Part shown: in pieces, positions 55,473 through 64,000 of the stretch
How the letters are laid out: each line of letters starts with the position of its first letter
Position numbering within the stretch: position 1 is the first letter of the stretch
Program-made: the position numbers and the translations under genes
Origin: Zobellia amurskyensis
GTDB taxonomy: Bacteria; Bacteroidota; Bacteroidia; Flavobacteriales; Flavobacteriaceae
NCBI RefSeq assembly: GCF_009725985.1
Contig: NZ_RCNR01000008.1
Span: forward strand, 103,439 to 167,438
Direction of reading: 5' to 3'
DNA: 64,000 nucleotides
Notes under the pieces: model-generated
Databases searched by the model: none
The model's input: only the letters and a program-made list of their open reading frames with translations
Told to the model about the DNA's origin: nothing

Positions 55473-56702
55473 TTAGACCATAGAGGATTCTAGTACAATA
55501 GGACTCTTGATGGTGAAGGTAAATGTAGCTCCTTCACCAATTTGCGAGGTAACGCTTATTTTGCCTCCTAACCCTTCAACTACCTTTTTTACGGTAGCCA
55601 GACCAATGCCTGTTCCTTTTTCGCCGTATCTATCTTTTTCGGAAACCACTTCAAATATCTTGAAGATTTTTTTCTGATTATCCTTATGAATACCGGGACC
55701 ATTGTCTTTTACCAAAAATTCGTAAAAACCACTCTGCTCCTTTATTTCCAACTCTATTTCAATCTTAGACTTATCATTGTACTTAACGGCATTGGCTATA
55801 AGATTTATCAAAATCTGTTCAACGGCTACCTTGTTGGCGTAAATCGCGTCCAGCTCACTCTTCACTTTAATAGAACACTCCTTTTGAACTCCGAACAAAT
55901 CGTTAATTGTTTTCTGTAGATCAGTCAAAAGTATGTTGGTCTTATCTTCTATACTATATTGACCAGATTTGCTATAACTCAGCAAACCGGTAATAAGCTT
56001 TTTCAACGTTTCCGATGAGCTTTTTATAAAACCTATAATTTGCTTCCCCTCATCGTCCATTTTGGGAGCATAAAAATCTTCCAAACAATTGGACAGGGTA
56101 ATTATGTTATTTAAGGGAGATTTTAAATCATGGGCCGCAACCGCTGCAAAATTATCAAGTTCGTGATTAGCGAGTTCAAGCTCTACATTTGCTTTCTCCA
56201 ACTCCATTTTCTTCTTACGAAGATTCAATAGATTCATTACCTGATCAGAAAGTATACTTAATGCACTAAGCTGACTTTTTGTAAGTTTTTTTGGCTCATG
56301 ATCAATAACACAAAGTGTTCCTAATGGCAAACCACTAGCTCCACTAAGAGTTACACCGGCATAGAAAACAACATTGGGATCACCTACCACAATAGGGTTG
56401 TCATGAAAACGTTCATCAACCCTAGCATCTTCAATTACAAATACATTACTAGGTTCGTGAATTGTATGACCGCAAAAAGAATACTTTCTTTCCGTTTCAC
56501 TTACATCTAAGCCATGATGAGCTTTAAACCATTGCCTATCCTTATCCAAAAGGGTTATTATAGAAATAGGTGTACCACATATTTCAGAAGCGAGTAAGAC
56601 TAAATTGTCATAATCTTCCTCCAATTGTGTATCAAGAATAGCATACGATTCAAGAAGTTCTAGTCGTTCTGCTTCCCTGTCATGATTTTTGGGGGCTATC
56701 AT
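55473..56702 (-). CDS. Cytoplasmic GAF-domain sensor histidine kinase
   Basis: 409 residues. A GAF domain occupies about 25-160 (RQWFKAHHGLD, YAGVTLSGASGLPLGTLCVID), a coiled segment about 160-180, a HisKA domain with phospho-His191 (AAHDLKSPLNN) and a HATPase domain ending in GTGIGLATVKKVVEGLGG. No membrane helix is present. No response regulator lies beside it, so it is an orphan kinase. The signal, possibly light, redox or a small ligand bound by GAF, is unknown. Confidence 0.92.
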   Translation of the reverse strand: MIAPKNHDREAERLELLESYAILDTQLEEDYDNLVLLASEICGTPISIITLLDKDRQWFKAHHGLDVSETERKYSFCGHTIHEPSNVFVIEDARVDERFHDNPIVVGDPNVVFYAGVTLSGASGLPLGTLCVIDHEPKKLTKSQLSALSILSDQVMNLLNLRKKKMELEKANVELELANHELDNFAAVAAHDLKSPLNNIITLSNCLEDFYAPKMDDEGKQIIGFIKSSSETLKKLITGLLSYSKSGQYSIEDKTNILLTDLQKTINDLFGVQKECSIKVKSELDAIYANKVAVEQILINLIANAVKYNDKSKIEIELEIKEQSGFYEFLVKDNGPGIHKDNQKKIFKIFEVVSEKDRYGEKGTGIGLATVKKVVEGLGGKISVTSQIGEGATFTFTIKSPIVLESSMV

Positions 56703-56905
56703 AATTACAAGTTTTTACGGACCAAGAATATGGAATAGAATAACGGTCCTAATATTAAACGGAATACTTACCCTAATCTTATAGATGATTAAAGTTAAAA
56801 AATAAACGTAAAACTATTCCTACATTTAACATAATTAACCTACATAGCAATCAATGTATGTAGATTAAACCCCTAAAACTTTATCAAAACTAACGTTATA
56901 GCTCT

Positions 56906-57727
56906 CTATCCTAAACCTACATCTAACGTCATCATAACAATAAAACCGCCTATAAAGCCCATAGTAGCAATGTCTGTGTATTTATCTTGTTGTGTTTCCG
57001 GTATTACTTCCTCAACCACAACAAAAATCATTGCTCCAGCAGCAAAAGATAAGGCATAAGGTAAAATAGGTTGAAAAGTCATTACTGCCCAAGCTCCTAA
57101 AACTGCCGCAATTGGTTCCACTAATGCAGATGCCTGTCCATACATAAAGCTTTTTGTTCTACTTAAACCTTGTCTTCTTAATGGCATGGCCACTGCAAAA
57201 CCTTCAGGAAAATTCTGTAAACCAATACCTAAGGCCAATGCTACTGCACCACCAATACTTGCGCCTTCAAAACCTGCGGCAACTCCGCCAAAAAGCACCC
57301 CTACAGCTAAGCCCTCCGGAATATTATGAAGTGTAATCGCCAAGGTTAATAATGTGGTACGGTGCCAAGGGGTTTTAATCCCTTCTTTTTCGCTTTCCTT
57401 AAAATTAATATGGAGGTGCGGAAGTATTTTATCCAATCCAAAAATGAAAAGAGAACCTAATAGGAACCCAACAGCAGCGGGTATCACTTTTACAAAACCA
57501 TCACCAGGACTCATTTCTATACCTGGAGCAAGAAGGCTCCAAAAACTAGCAGCTACCATTACGCCACCGGTAAAACCAAGCATCCCATCCAAAAGTGCAC
57601 GGTTCATACCTTTAAATAAAAAAACCAACGCTGCACCTGCTGCTGTTAAACCCCAAGTAAAAAGCGTAGCATAAAAAGCCGCTAAAACGGGATCGATCGA
57701 TTCAAAGTAAGCAATTACTTCTTGCAT
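56906..57727 (-). CDS. ZIP family metal transporter
   Basis: 273 residues with eight hydrophobic helices. The metal site HNIPEGLAVG (His134, Glu138) in TM4 and GLQNFPEGFAVA in TM5 are the ZIP signature. It imports zinc, manganese or iron. It lies 1 bp after the DtxR/MntR-like regulator gene stop, so it is in one operon with that regulator, and manganese or iron is the likely substrate. Confidence 0.93.
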   Translation of the reverse strand: MQEVIAYFESIDPVLAAFYATLFTWGLTAAGAALVFLFKGMNRALLDGMLGFTGGVMVAASFWSLLAPGIEMSPGDGFVKVIPAAVGFLLGSLFIFGLDKILPHLHINFKESEKEGIKTPWHRTTLLTLAITLHNIPEGLAVGVLFGGVAAGFEGASIGGAVALALGIGLQNFPEGFAVAMPLRRQGLSRTKSFMYGQASALVEPIAAVLGAWAVMTFQPILPYALSFAAGAMIFVVVEEVIPETQQDKYTDIATMGFIGGFIVMMTLDVGLG

Positions 57728-57728
57728 A

Positions 57729-58385
57729 TTATTCTGTTATTTTAAGATAAAGATTTGCTGCAATCTGGTCAGATATACGAATATCCTTTTCCTTAACCTG
57801 TATATGCAGCGACCCATCAAATTCTTCTTTTTCCAAAACTAAGATGGTGTCTCCTAAAGCAATTCTATTTTTATCGAGAAACTTAAGAAAAGGTGCCGAC
57901 GAATCTTTTACACCAACACAAGTACCACTTGTTCCTACAGGCACTTCGTTCAAAAGCTTTTTAACCGCCTTCTTGAACTCGCCATTTTTAGATGGAATAG
58001 GGTCTCCATGAGGATCAACCTGAGGAAAACCAAGAAGTTCATCTAGGCTGTCAGTTAGTTTTTCGCTTTTAATATGTTCTAGCTGCTCTGCCACTTCATG
58101 AACCTCATCCCAAGCAAAGTTTAACTTCTCCACTAAAAAAACCTCCCACAGGCGATGTTTCCTAACAAGTGTCAAAGCCACTTTTTGACCATATTCCGTA
58201 AGGCAAACCCCTTTATACTTCCTATAGTTAGCCACTCCTTTATCTGAAAGTTTTTTCACCATATCCGTTACGGATGAGGGTTTGGTCTTCATTTGTTCTG
58301 CCACCTCATTGGTTGAAACAATGTTATTCTCACCCTTTCCTAGGTGGTAAATGGCCTTTATATAATCTTCTTCTGAAAGTGTCAT
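57729..58385 (-). CDS. DtxR/MntR family metal-dependent regulator
   Basis: 218 residues. The N-terminal winged helix (EDYIKAIYHLG, KPSSVTDMVKKLSDKG) is followed by the dimerisation and metal-binding helices (VRKHRLWEVFLVEKL, HEVAEQLEHIKSEKL) and a C-terminal FeoA/SH3-like domain. In this family metal (Mn or Fe) turns on DNA binding. The gene is co-transcribed with the ZIP gene and divergent from the TonB receptor across 78 bp that contains a TTTAG-N6-CTAAA palindrome. Confidence 0.93.
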   Translation of the reverse strand: MTLSEEDYIKAIYHLGKGENNIVSTNEVAEQMKTKPSSVTDMVKKLSDKGVANYRKYKGVCLTEYGQKVALTLVRKHRLWEVFLVEKLNFAWDEVHEVAEQLEHIKSEKLTDSLDELLGFPQVDPHGDPIPSKNGEFKKAVKKLLNEVPVGTSGTCVGVKDSSAPFLKFLDKNRIALGDTILVLEKEEFDGSLHIQVKEKDIRISDQIAANLYLKITE

Positions 58386-58400
58386 AAAATTTCAATCATG

Positions 58401-58430
58401 CAAAAATACATTTTTATATCTAAAAACAAA
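58401..58430 (-). promoter_or_regulatory. Promoter of the DtxR/MntR-ZIP operon
   Basis: Minus-strand TTTG (58427-58430) and TATTTTTG (58401-58408) are separated by 18 bp. The -7 box is 15 bp ahead of the regulator ATG. Confidence 0.6.
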
Positions 58431-58431
58431 T

Positions 58432-58449
58432 ATTTAGTTTTGTCTAAAT
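58432..58449. promoter_or_regulatory. DtxR/MntR-like operator in the divergent region
   Basis: ATTTAG-TTTTGT-CTAAAT is a palindrome with 6-bp arms. It adjoins the regulator -33 box and contains TAGTTTTG (58435-58442), a likely -7 box for the TonB receptor. Binding of the regulator would thus block both promoters. The TTTAG/CTAAA arms resemble known DtxR/MntR boxes. Confidence 0.6.
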
Positions 58450-58463
58450 TTTAATTTAAACTA

Positions 58464-60737
58464 ATGAAAATAAATTTACAGTCGAGCCTATATTTAACCT
58501 TATCCATCCTATTCTCCGGCATAACAAGCGCTCAAAACAATAGTATAAGTGGCATAATTTCAGATAATGAAGCGAATGTTCCGTTCGCGAATATTTATCT
58601 TAAGGGCACAAAAATTGGAACTTCGGCATTAGAAGATGGCTCTTATATTTTAAATAATATTCCTTCGGGCACTTATAGATTACAGGTTTCAGTACTTGGT
58701 TACCAAGACTTTTCCACTAAGCTTACTTTAGGAGAAAATGAAAATAAATCGCTTGACATAAAGATACTTCCCGCTTCTGAGCAACTAGAAGAAATGGTAG
58801 TTACGGGAACTTTAAAAGCGGTCAACCGCTCAGAAAGCCCTGTTCCTGTTGAAGTTTATAGTCCTACTTTTCTTAAAAAAAATCCTACTGCCAGTATTTT
58901 TGAAGCATTGCAAAACGTTAACGGTGTACGGCCACAAATTAATTGTAACGTTTGTAATACAGGTGATATTCATATAAATGGACTTGAAGGCCCCTATACC
59001 CTAGTTTTGATAGACGGAATGCCTATTGTTAGCGGACTAGGTACAGTTTACGGTCTTTCTGGAATACCCAATTCCCTTATTGAACAGATTGAAATTATAA
59101 AAGGTCCTGCTTCTACCCTCTATGGTAGTGAAGCAGTAGGCGGCTTAATCAATATTATTACTAAGAATGCTTTAGACGCCCCTAATTTCTTTGCGGACGC
59201 GTTTGTAACTGGCTGGGGGGAATATAATATTGATGTTGGCGCAAAGATTAATATAGGAAATAAGACGGATATGCTCTTAGGCATAAACTACTTTAATTAC
59301 GACAACCCTATTGACAATAACGGCGACAACTTTACCGACTTAACTTTGCAAGATCGTATTTCGGTATTTCAAAAATGGAATTTTCAACGTGAGAACAATC
59401 GCATACTCTCACTGGCCGGGCGATTTTTCTACGAAGATCGTTGGGGTGGTGAAATGCAATGGACACCAGAATTCAGGGGTGGTGACGAAGTATACGGGGA
59501 AAGTATATACACCCGCAGATGGGAAGTTTTAGGTAAATATCAACTTCCTATTGAAGAAAAAGTATTGTTTTCGTTCTCGTATAATGACCATAGCCAGAAC
59601 TCCGTATACGGAAATGTGCCCTATATTGCCGATCAGCGTATAGGTTTTGGACAGTTTACATGGGATAAAGAACTAGAGAATCATGACTTTCTAGTTGGTT
59701 CTGCCATACGTTACAATTACTATGATGATAACACTACAGCAACCACTTCCGCAGACGAAGTAGTTATACCAAGCTTATTCGTTCAAGATGAGATTTCCTT
59801 GGCCACCAAACACTCTTTATTGCTTGGCGTGCGTTATGATTATGACAAGAGACATGGAAGTATTTACACCCCAAGAATGGCCTATAGATATAAAATGACG
59901 GATAATGACATTATACGTCTTAACGCAGGTACAGGTTTTAGGGTCGTAAATCTATTTACAGAAGAACATGCCGCACTAACAGGAGCCCGTGATGTTGTCG
60001 TAACCGAAGAACTCAAGCCCGAGCAATCATTCAACGTTAATCTAAATTACCTTAAAAAAATATATGCCGATAATGGCACTTTTGTAAGTGTAGACGCTTC
60101 ACTTTTTTACACCAATTTCAGCAATGCCATCTTACCCGATTACGATACGGACCCTAATAAGATTGTTTATGACAATCTCAACGGCAAATCTGTTTCAAAA
60201 GGGGTTAGCGCCAACGTCGATTTTTCTTTTCCCAGCGGATTTAAATTTTTAATAGGAGCTACTTTTCAAGATGTGAGTCAAACAGAAAATGGGGTTACAG
60301 AGCGTCAAATATTGACCGAAAGCTTCACCGGTACTTGGAACGCATCCTACGAAATCAAAAAAATCGACCTATCAATAGATTACACAGGAAACATTTATGG
60401 CCCCATGCGTTTGCCAACTCTGGGCGAAAACGACCCTAGAAACGATTTTTCACCTACTTGGAGTATTCAGAACATTCAGTTTACATGGAAAGGACTTGAA
60501 AATTTTGAATTTTATGGAGGGGTTAAGAACTTATTGGATTGGACTCCAAACCGCGGTAATCCTTTTATCATTGCCCGTGCCAACGACCCTTTTGACAAAA
60601 ACGTAACTTTTGACGCTAACGGAAGCGTAGTAGCCACACCAAATAACCCGAATGCATTAACCTTTGATCCATCATACGTGTACGGGCCCAATCAAGGTAT
60701 TCGTGGTTTCTTTGGGCTTCGTTATCGTATCAAATAA
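58464..60737 (+). CDS. TonB-dependent receptor, metal or metal-complex uptake
   Basis: 757 residues. A signal peptide covers about 1-23, a CarboxypepD_reg domain about 27-105, a plug about 110-230 (GPASTLYGSEAVGGLINIIT) and a 22-strand barrel ending in aromatic and Arg residues (FGLRYRIK). The plug carries Cys161 and Cys164 (NCNVCNTGD), an unusual CxxC that may bind metal. It is divergent from the DtxR/MntR regulator and shares its operator, so it is probably repressed when metal is plentiful. The ligand is unknown. Confidence 0.93.
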   Translation: MKINLQSSLYLTLSILFSGITSAQNNSISGIISDNEANVPFANIYLKGTKIGTSALEDGSYILNNIPSGTYRLQVSVLGYQDFSTKLTLGENENKSLDIKILPASEQLEEMVVTGTLKAVNRSESPVPVEVYSPTFLKKNPTASIFEALQNVNGVRPQINCNVCNTGDIHINGLEGPYTLVLIDGMPIVSGLGTVYGLSGIPNSLIEQIEIIKGPASTLYGSEAVGGLINIITKNALDAPNFFADAFVTGWGEYNIDVGAKINIGNKTDMLLGINYFNYDNPIDNNGDNFTDLTLQDRISVFQKWNFQRENNRILSLAGRFFYEDRWGGEMQWTPEFRGGDEVYGESIYTRRWEVLGKYQLPIEEKVLFSFSYNDHSQNSVYGNVPYIADQRIGFGQFTWDKELENHDFLVGSAIRYNYYDDNTTATTSADEVVIPSLFVQDEISLATKHSLLLGVRYDYDKRHGSIYTPRMAYRYKMTDNDIIRLNAGTGFRVVNLFTEEHAALTGARDVVVTEELKPEQSFNVNLNYLKKIYADNGTFVSVDASLFYTNFSNAILPDYDTDPNKIVYDNLNGKSVSKGVSANVDFSFPSGFKFLIGATFQDVSQTENGVTERQILTESFTGTWNASYEIKKIDLSIDYTGNIYGPMRLPTLGENDPRNDFSPTWSIQNIQFTWKGLENFEFYGGVKNLLDWTPNRGNPFIIARANDPFDKNVTFDANGSVVATPNNPNALTFDPSYVYGPNQGIRGFFGLRYRIK

Positions 60738-60797
60738 ATATGAAATGCGCTCAAATAGAATCGCTATTTTTGAAAAAGTAACGTTTCTAGAATAGAC

Positions 60798-61949
60798 TTG
60801 GAAAAAGCAACACATTTTGATTACATCATTATAGGCGCCGGAGCAGCAGGTCTAATGCTTGCCAGCGCCTTTATCAAAGATGATTTCTTTACCAATACGT
60901 CTATTTTACTGTTGGATAGGGATACCAAAAGGTCCAATGACAGAACTTGGTGCTTCTGGGAACAAGGTGAGGGAAGGTTTGAGTCTATCGTTTTCAAAAA
61001 ATGGAATCATATTTATTTTGGAGGCGAAGAATTCTCAAAAGATTATTCCATTTCCCCATACCAATACAAAATGGTTCGGGGAGCTGATTTTTACAAAGCT
61101 TATTTTGATGAATTGAAAGGCAAGTCCAATATTACTTTTCAGCAAGAAGAGGTTGCCCAGATAGCAGACATGGGTTCAAAAGTAAACGTCACAACTAATC
61201 GTTCCTCCTATTCGGCCTCAAAGGTCTTTAGCAGTAGTTTTGATTATAAAATGGCCACCCATCAAAAGAAATATCCCGTGCTGCAACAGCATTTTGTAGG
61301 GTGGACGGTGAAAACCGAAAAGTCCATTTTCAATCTTGACCAAGCTACTTATATGGATTTTTCCATTCCGCAGAAAGGGAATACCCGTTTTATGTACATC
61401 CTTCCATTTTCCAAGAACGAAGCTTTAGTAGAATACACCTTATTCTCTAAAAACCGTTTACCAAAGGAAGCATATGAAGAAGCTATAATTCACTATTTAG
61501 AAAACGATCTAAAATGTGACACTTATAAAATAACAGAAACCGAACAGGGCAGTATACCCATGACCTCTTATGACTTTAGCGAACACCATACCAAGAACAT
61601 ACGCTATATAGGTACAGCGGGCGGATGGGCCAAACCAAGCACGGGGTATACGTTTATGAGTACGGCAAAGAAAATTCCTGTACTAGTAGATTTTATTAAA
61701 ACTGGAAAACCTCTAAATACACTAAGTTTTAAGAACAGATTTTGGTTTTACGATTTGCTATTCCTAGACGTATTGGCCAAACACAATGACCAGGGCCACA
61801 AAATATTTGAGTCGCTTTTCAAAAAAAGCACCCCACAATTAATATTCAAATTTCTAGACGAGGACACTACCCTCTTAGAAGACCTCAAGTTTATATCTTC
61901 CTGTCCAAAAATACCTTTTATAAAGGCTTTGTTGGGGAGATTAACCTAA
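60798..61949 (+). CDS. crtY: Lycopene beta-cyclase
   Basis: 383 residues from a TTG start at 60798. Only this start keeps the dinucleotide-binding motif (YIIIGAGAAGLM, 9-20) in the normal place. DRTWCFWE and LPFSKNEALVEYTLFS are conserved in CrtY-type cyclases. It closes the ends of lycopene to form beta-carotene, the precursor of zeaxanthin in marine Flavobacteria. A TATTTTTG at 60765-60772 may be its -7 box. It converges on the polyprenyl synthase gene with a 4-bp overlap of the stops. Confidence 0.9.
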   Translation: MEKATHFDYIIIGAGAAGLMLASAFIKDDFFTNTSILLLDRDTKRSNDRTWCFWEQGEGRFESIVFKKWNHIYFGGEEFSKDYSISPYQYKMVRGADFYKAYFDELKGKSNITFQQEEVAQIADMGSKVNVTTNRSSYSASKVFSSSFDYKMATHQKKYPVLQQHFVGWTVKTEKSIFNLDQATYMDFSIPQKGNTRFMYILPFSKNEALVEYTLFSKNRLPKEAYEEAIIHYLENDLKCDTYKITETEQGSIPMTSYDFSEHHTKNIRYIGTAGGWAKPSTGYTFMSTAKKIPVLVDFIKTGKPLNTLSFKNRFWFYDLLFLDVLAKHNDQGHKIFESLFKKSTPQLIFKFLDEDTTLLEDLKFISSCPKIPFIKALLGRLT

Positions 61950-62920
61950 ACCCTCCTACGCATAAGACCTTCGCCAAACTCTTGTAAAACCTTTTTTTTA
62001 TCGGGTGAGATATTTAGGGTCTCCAGAAGTCTAAAAGCACGCTGCGTATAGTCCTCAATAGCTTTCTGGGTGTATTCTGCAGATCCACTTTTGACGAAAA
62101 TTTCTTTTATAGTTTCAACTTTAGCAGAAGGGTCTTTTGGTTGAATAGAATACATATCTAGCAGCTCCTTTTTCTGAACTATTGATCCCAGTTCTAGTGC
62201 ATTTAGATACAAATAGGTTTTCTTGTTCTCTATAATGTCCCCTCCTACTTGTTTTCCAAAGGTTTTGGGGTCTCCAAAAGCATCTAAATAATCATCTTGC
62301 AACTGAAAGGCTATACCCAAATTCAGACCAAAATTATATATGTCTGTTTGTTCTTTTTCAGAGGCATCAGCTATTATTGCGCCCATTTGCAATGCAGCTG
62401 CAACGAGTACGGCAGTTTTATACTCTATCATTTTAAGGTACTCAGGTAAAGTAACATCATCCCTTTCCTCAAAATCTATATCATATTGCTGGCCTTCGCA
62501 CACCTCCAAAGCTGTCTTGCTAAAAAGCTTTGCCAAGTATTTAAAGGTATTCCCGTCATAGTTCTCAAATAACTGATATGCGGTAATGAGCATGGCATCT
62601 CCTGATAGAATTCCCGTATTTACATCCCACTTCTCATGCACTGTTACTTCCCCTCTTCGCAAAGGAGCATCATCCATAATATCATCATGAACCAAAGAGA
62701 AATTATGAAAAGTTTCTATGGCCAAGGCAGCATCTAAAGCCTTTTTATAATCGGTTTCAAATATTTCGGCAGACAACAATGTAAGTACTGGTCGCAAACG
62801 CTTACCCCCCAACCCTAATATGTAAGTAATCGGATCATAAAGATTCTTAGGCTCTTTTTTGATCGACTTCTGTTCTAAAAATGAAATAAACTCTGAACGG
62901 TAAAATTCTATGGAATGCAT
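61946..62920 (-). CDS. Polyprenyl (probable geranylgeranyl) diphosphate synthase
   Basis: 324 residues of all-alpha fold. The first aspartate-rich motif is DDIMD (Asp79, Asp80, Asp83) and the second is DDYLD near residue 209, with LVHDDIMDDAPLRRG typical of trans-prenyl synthases. It makes chains used for carotenoids or quinones. Its convergent overlap with crtY suggests a role in carotenoid supply. A minus-strand TATTTTTG at 62936-62943 may be its -7 box. Product length cannot be fixed from sequence. Confidence 0.92.
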   Translation of the reverse strand: MHSIEFYRSEFISFLEQKSIKKEPKNLYDPITYILGLGGKRLRPVLTLLSAEIFETDYKKALDAALAIETFHNFSLVHDDIMDDAPLRRGEVTVHEKWDVNTGILSGDAMLITAYQLFENYDGNTFKYLAKLFSKTALEVCEGQQYDIDFEERDDVTLPEYLKMIEYKTAVLVAAALQMGAIIADASEKEQTDIYNFGLNLGIAFQLQDDYLDAFGDPKTFGKQVGGDIIENKKTYLYLNALELGSIVQKKELLDMYSIQPKDPSAKVETIKEIFVKSGSAEYTQKAIEDYTQRAFRLLETLNISPDKKKVLQEFGEGLMRRRV

Positions 62921-63064
62921 TCAAGAAAATTTTTTCAAAAATAAGACCATTTATATAAAGAATGCCGCTTTAGAAGGTTTTGTAAAAAAATAACCTAAAA
63001 AAAATGCAATAGATTTGAAAACCATCGTCTTTAGTATTGAAGAATCGCTGCAAAAAGCTTTTTA

Positions 63065-63607
63065 ATGACTTCGGATACCGAAAATTATAACAACCTGAAA
63101 ACCTTTTTTGACGAAGAGTATCGTTCGCTAAAGGCTTATGCTAAATCTAGAATAGACGATGCAGCCGATAGAGACGCGGATGATATTGTACAGGATGTTG
63201 CGTTAAAGTTATTTTCCCGATCAGATAGCGCGTTGCCCATTAATAATATTGCAGGGTTTGTCTATCACTCCTTACGGAATAAAATTGTGGACTTAATGCG
63301 TACTCAAAAACCAGCGGTTAATCTTGAGACCGAAATGGAAAATAAGTTGGCGGAATTTACCGAGCTGGTTTATGGCAAATCGGATAATTCATATTCCGAG
63401 GAAATGAAAACAGAGCTTAAAAAAGCAATTGCCCAACTAAAACCACACTATAGAAATATAATTGTAGCCATAGATTTTGAGGGTTACACGTACCATGAGC
63501 TATCCGAGGAAACTGATGTGCCAGCGGGGACTTTAATGTCTCGCAGACACAGAGCACTAGCCATACTTTTACAGCAACTAGAAATTAAGAAACAGAATAT
63601 AAATTAA
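63065..63607 (+). CDS. ECF-like RNA polymerase sigma factor
   Basis: 180 residues. Region 2 spans about 12-80 (RDADDIVQDVALKLFSR, VYHSLRNKIVDLMR) and region 4 about 118-170 (HYRNIIVAIDFEGYTYHELSEETDVPAGTLMSRRHRAL). Region 3 is absent, as in ECF sigma factors. The next gene starts 11 bp downstream and encodes a small membrane protein that may regulate it. Confidence 0.9.
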   Translation: MTSDTENYNNLKTFFDEEYRSLKAYAKSRIDDAADRDADDIVQDVALKLFSRSDSALPINNIAGFVYHSLRNKIVDLMRTQKPAVNLETEMENKLAEFTELVYGKSDNSYSEEMKTELKKAIAQLKPHYRNIIVAIDFEGYTYHELSEETDVPAGTLMSRRHRALAILLQQLEIKKQNIN

Positions 63608-63618
63608 AAAAAAGAAAT

Positions 63619-64000
63619 ATGGAAGAATATATAGAACACCAAGTAAAAAGCAAGGCCAAAAAATTCGTGACAAAATTTGTTAAGGTTTTGTTCTACATCA
63701 TAGCGGGAGTAGTCTTTTTATTATTATTCGCTTATGTATTTATGTATCTATGGAATTGGTTAATGCCCGAAATTTTTGGATTGACCACCCTTACCTATTG
63801 GCAGGCGGGGGGGCTTCTTGTTTTAGCAAAAATAATATTTGGCGGTTTTGGGAATGGAGGAAGCAGCAATAAAAAGAAATGTAAAAAAGAGAAATCCAAC
63901 CAGCCGCTTAAAGGAAAATTAAATAGAATGTGTAGAGATGACTTTTCTAAATGGAAGTTTTATGACGAGTTCTGGAAAGAAGAAGGTGAACAGGCTTATG
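63619..64000 (+). CDS. Unrecognised membrane protein downstream of the sigma factor (3' end missing)
   Basis: 127 residues are visible, cut by the window end. The start ATG is 11 bp after the sigma factor stop. A basic N-terminal amphipathic stretch is followed by hydrophobic helices at about 20-48 and 60-75, a Lys/Cys-rich linker (KKKCKKEK) and a charged helical part (MCRDDFSKWKFYDEFWKEEG). No anti-sigma family signature is visible. Its position suggests a partner or regulator of the sigma factor, which is inference. Confidence 0.6.
   Translation, partial: MEEYIEHQVKSKAKKFVTKFVKVLFYIIAGVVFLLLFAYVFMYLWNWLMPEIFGLTTLTYWQAGGLLVLAKIIFGGFGNGGSSNKKKCKKEKSNQPLKGKLNRMCRDDFSKWKFYDEFWKEEGEQAY

Overview
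The window is a chromosomal segment from a marine-type member of the Flavobacteriaceae (Bacteroidota). The support is AT-rich DNA, almost no Shine-Dalgarno sequences, promoter matches of the TTTG-N19-TANNTTTG type, a TonB-dependent receptor carrying a carboxypeptidase-regulatory domain, a Nudix-type arabinose regulator, and a carotenoid gene pair. Maribacter or Zobellia relatives are my guess from overall protein flavour; no marker gene is present to prove it.

Left part (1-15 kb). The first 7 kb run leftward: a Planctomycete-style set of a cytochrome-like DUF1549/DUF1553 lipoprotein, a DUF1501 protein and an NHL-type propeller, followed by a secreted RidA-like protein and a TRAP-type solute-binding lipoprotein cut by the window edge. 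A divergent membrane-anchored DNA-binding protein faces this set. The gap between them holds two copies of a perfect 11-bp palindrome 31 bp apart, a likely operator pair. Next is a complete L-arabinose operon (araB, araD, sodium symporter, araA) preceded by a Nudix-family regulator.

Middle part (15-40 kb). This is an exopolysaccharide island. A rightward five-gene module (sugar epimerase, FAD oxidoreductase, polysaccharide deacetylase, GT2, GT39-like membrane protein) faces a long leftward Wzx/Wzy-type operon. That operon reads initiating phosphotransferase, Wza-like export protein, Wzc-like tyrosine kinase, polymerase, flippase and four GT4 glycosyltransferases. It ends in three paralogous jelly-roll lyase-like proteins with three different envelope anchors, one of them carrying five PKD domains, and then an acetyltransferase. 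About 1 kb of noncoding DNA with palindromic repeats separates the island from an atypical Nramp-like transporter paired with a phosphomannose-isomerase-like protein.

Right part (43-64 kb). This is mostly housekeeping and metal biology: a zinc-ribbon membrane protein, tRNA-Asn, rseP, a SCO protein, a feoAB operon with a small Cys-rich third gene that is under 60 codons, a GH63 family glycosidase, an orphan GAF histidine kinase, a ZIP transporter with a DtxR/MntR-type regulator divergent from a TonB receptor across a compact operator, lycopene cyclase convergent with a polyprenyl synthase, and an ECF-like sigma factor followed by an unrecognised membrane protein cut by the window end. No CRISPR array, insertion sequence, prophage or rRNA was seen.
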